From positions 1 to 7,293 of the forward strand of contig URYB01000134.1 in NCBI GenBank assembly GCA_900552085.1: DNA of 7,293 nt, read 5' to 3'. How positions within the stretch are numbered: the first letter of the stretch is position 1; every line of letters starts with the position of its first letter. Source of the stretch: an uncultured Lachnobacterium sp. Lineage in GTDB: Bacteria > Bacillota > Clostridia > Lachnospirales > Lachnospiraceae. Below, one piece after another: positions 5,888 to 7,293 of the stretch. The translations under genes and the position numbers were made by a program. Below the pieces are notes generated by a model. The model worked only from the letters and a program-made list of their open reading frames with translations. It was not told the origin of the DNA and made no database searches.

Positions 5888-5890
5888 GTT
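5872..5890. terminator. Small hairpin spanning both convergent stop codons
   Basis: AACCTAT (5872-5878) and ATAGGTT (5884-5890) form a perfect 7-bp stem with a 5-base loop. The right arm holds the TAG stop of the TPR-like gene, and the left arm holds, on the minus strand, the TAG stop of the exonuclease. On the minus strand it is followed by CTTAATTTTT, a usable T-tract. On the plus strand the following GTATAATATTTAT is weaker. The stem has only two G-C pairs, so efficiency is uncertain. Confidence 0.45.
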
Positions 5891-6594
5891 GTATAATATT
5901 TATCCTGCAGACGGGATGCCTCACTTCTTGTCAGGGCATCCCATACAATCTCATCTGTAATCTGATATTTTTCCCGCAGCTGCTTCAATCGCTCCACCTG
6001 ATGCGCGGTAGCCGGTGTCTGCCGCTTTGCCTTATACATCAGAAGTTTTGGCACAAAAAGCTCCTTCTTTTCCGGCAATGCACGCTCCATAAAGCATTCA
6101 TATATTTTCTGCGTTTCGACCGCATCATCCAATGCCCGATGTGCATGTTCCCTCTCGATCTGAAAATAATTGCAGAGATCTTCCAGTTTCTTCGACTGTT
6201 CCCCCGGAAGCAGGGCCCGGGCTATGCGCAGTGTATCACACGCATACATTTGCAATGGCAGTTTGCGGTTGACCGCCCACTGTTTGAGAAAACTGTAATC
6301 AAACGATATATTATGCCCTACGATCACATCCTCCCCGATAAAAGAAAGCAGCGCCTCTATCGCCTGACCTTCTTCCATCCCGGTTTCCATCATTTCATTC
6401 GTGATCCCAGTCAGTTCACTGACCGGAATCGGCCGTGCAGATTTCACCAGCGTGCCCAAAGTGTCTACCACCTTTTTCCCACGCACCTTCACTGCCCCGA
6501 TTTCAATAATTTTATCCTGTTTCGGTGTCAGTCCCGTCATCTCCAAATCGACAACTGTATAATCTTCTGTCACCGCCTGTCTGCCTTCTATCAT
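5875..6594 (-). CDS. DEDDh 3'-5' exonuclease (DnaQ/PolC epsilon-like) with a C-terminal helical module
   Basis: This 239-residue protein has a full RNase T/DnaQ exonuclease domain at about 11-170. All five catalytic residues are visible: D16 and E18 in VVDLEMTGL, D99 in GHNISFDYSFL, and H152 and D157 in HAHRALDDA. Such enzymes remove nucleotides from 3' ends using two metal ions. Lone versions in Firmicutes may act in proofreading, repair or nucleic acid turnover, and the exact substrate is unknown. Residues of about 193-232 form a separate helical module, with TPATAHQ at the start and ALTRSEASRL at 220-229. It resembles a short Gln/LTxxEAS motif found at the ends of various nucleic-acid proteins. 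The ATG follows AGGGAG at slightly long spacing (11 bases). The gene overlaps the convergent TPR-like gene by 13 bp. No polymerase domain is attached. Confidence 0.92.
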   Translation of the reverse strand: MIEGRQAVTEDYTVVDLEMTGLTPKQDKIIEIGAVKVRGKKVVDTLGTLVKSARPIPVSELTGITNEMMETGMEEGQAIEALLSFIGEDVIVGHNISFDYSFLKQWAVNRKLPLQMYACDTLRIARALLPGEQSKKLEDLCNYFQIEREHAHRALDDAVETQKIYECFMERALPEKKELFVPKLLMYKAKRQTPATAHQVERLKQLREKYQITDEIVWDALTRSEASRLQDKYYTTYGR

Positions 6595-6659
6595 ATGTCT
6601 GCAATCTCCCTGCTATTCTTTTCCCTGTAACTTTTCAAAGAACGCCTCTATCTTACTAC

Positions 6660-6693
6660 AAAATAAAACAGAGGGCAAATCATCTGCCCTCTG
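6660..6693 (-). terminator. Rho-independent terminator of the MntP-like gene
   Basis: Minus-strand CAGAGGGCA and TGCCCTCTG form a perfect 9-bp, GC-rich stem (6685-6693 with 6669-6677) with a 7-base loop. TTTTATTTTG follows directly. It sits 12 bp past the MntP-like stop codon and separates that gene from the exonuclease. The plus strand has no matching T-run, so it works in one direction. Confidence 0.9.
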
Positions 6694-6705
6694 CTTTCCT
6701 TCTCA

Positions 6706-7290
6706 CTAAAAAATATCTAACACTCTGCGCAATAATACATCAAATCCAGAAATCCACAATAAAATTGCCCCCACGGCATACACCATGGTCTTGGAATCAA
6801 ATCCCATATGATAGCCCGTGTACATTCCCCCAATTACAAAGGCTATCGTAAATACAATCATCATAATCAAAAGCAATACCGTATTGGTTCCTAAGAATCC
6901 AAACGCAATGCCGACCAGTATCGTGTATATTCCGGTTCTGGCTGTCATCTGTACAAAGCGCTTGATTCCAAGGTTATTTTCCAGACGTTCTTCAATCCGT
7001 TCGTTACGGATTGCTTTTATTATCAGCCGGATTCCAAGCGCAAAGAAAATCAGCATTGCGATGATTTCTCCAAGCATTTTTTCGTTTGCCACTGCATATT
7101 TCCGGCAAAACAGGTCGGAAAGAAAATATCCCAGGAATAATCCAATGAGCTGCCCTATGGCAATTACAACGCATATTGCGGATAATTGCTTTTTATTTAC
7201 CTTTTTTACAAGCGATCCCTGACATTCCATTGCTGCGAATATATCCAGCGAAACGCCCGCTACAATCAGCATATTTTCTATCCAGTTCAT
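6706..7290 (-). CDS. MntP/DUF204-like manganese efflux pump family protein, second-repeat Asp replaced
   Basis: This 194-residue protein is close to the usual MntP length (about 190) and has six likely membrane helices (about 4-22, 37-58, 73-95, 118-136, 138-159 and 169-190). The N-terminal repeat carries VSLDIFAAMECQG (13-25) with Asp16, the hallmark acidic residue of MntP, which exports Mn2+ across the inner membrane in E. coli. The second repeat usually has a TSIDALAVG-like motif. Here it reads TGIYTILVG (119-127), with Tyr122 where Asp is expected. Substrate or mechanism may therefore differ. The C-terminal GAILLWISG (174-182) fits the family. The ATG at 7290 is three bases from the window edge and preceded by AGG. 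It matches the usual family N-terminus, but a longer start or an upstream manganese riboswitch would be outside view. Confidence 0.82.
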   Translation of the reverse strand: MNWIENMLIVAGVSLDIFAAMECQGSLVKKVNKKQLSAICVVIAIGQLIGLFLGYFLSDLFCRKYAVANEKMLGEIIAMLIFFALGIRLIIKAIRNERIEERLENNLGIKRFVQMTARTGIYTILVGIAFGFLGTNTVLLLIMMIVFTIAFVIGGMYTGYHMGFDSKTMVYAVGAILLWISGFDVLLRRVLDIF

Positions 7291-7293
7291 CCT

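Noticed and set aside
6001..6630. 209-codon plus-strand open frame
   Set aside because: It is antisense to the exonuclease, whose five catalytic residues are intact; the plus-strand product shows no recognisable motif.

Overview
The window reads as chromosome of a moderate-GC Firmicute, most likely a Lachnospiraceae gut clostridium. This rests on gene content (VanW-family wall protein, ECF transporter ATPase, HypE-like AIR synthase, MntP-like exporter), strong AGGAGA/AGGTGA-type ribosome binding sites, and genes packed mostly on one strand. The species assignment is inference. I see no rRNA, tRNA, insertion sequence, phage gene or CRISPR array.

Layout from right to left, because most genes are on the minus strand. 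A MntP-like membrane protein (7290-6706) ends at a clear intrinsic terminator (6660-6693). Next is a DEDDh 3'-5' exonuclease (6594-5875). It converges on a plus-strand gene for a membrane-anchored TPR-like protein (5300-5887). The two genes overlap by 13 bp, and one small hairpin contains both stop codons. Divergent from the TPR-like gene, across a compact control region, is a 30-residue single-pass membrane microprotein (5226-5134). After it comes a VanW-domain exported protein with a long Lys/Asp/Ser tail (5027-3357) and its own good promoter.

The left half is a probable five-gene operon on the minus strand: HypE/PurM-like protein (3292-2324), Lrp/AsnC regulator (2282-1803), class I aminotransferase (1803-634), tRNA methyltransferase TrmL (615-112), and the start of an EcfA-type ATPase cut by the window edge (110-1). 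Spacing is 41 bp, a 1-bp TAATG overlap, 18 bp and 1 bp. The regulator-aminotransferase pair resembles yugG-yugH of Bacillus subtilis. An AT-rich dyad just before the regulator start is a candidate operator.

Most of this is ordinary housekeeping or accessory chromosome. The items most worth a second look are the HypE-like protein, which by eye lacks acidic residues expected at the ATP/metal site as well as the HypE C-terminal cysteine motif; the Prli42-like microprotein; the MntP-like protein with Tyr in place of the second-repeat Asp; and the hairpin shared by two convergent stop codons. I found no clear new defence or mobile system.
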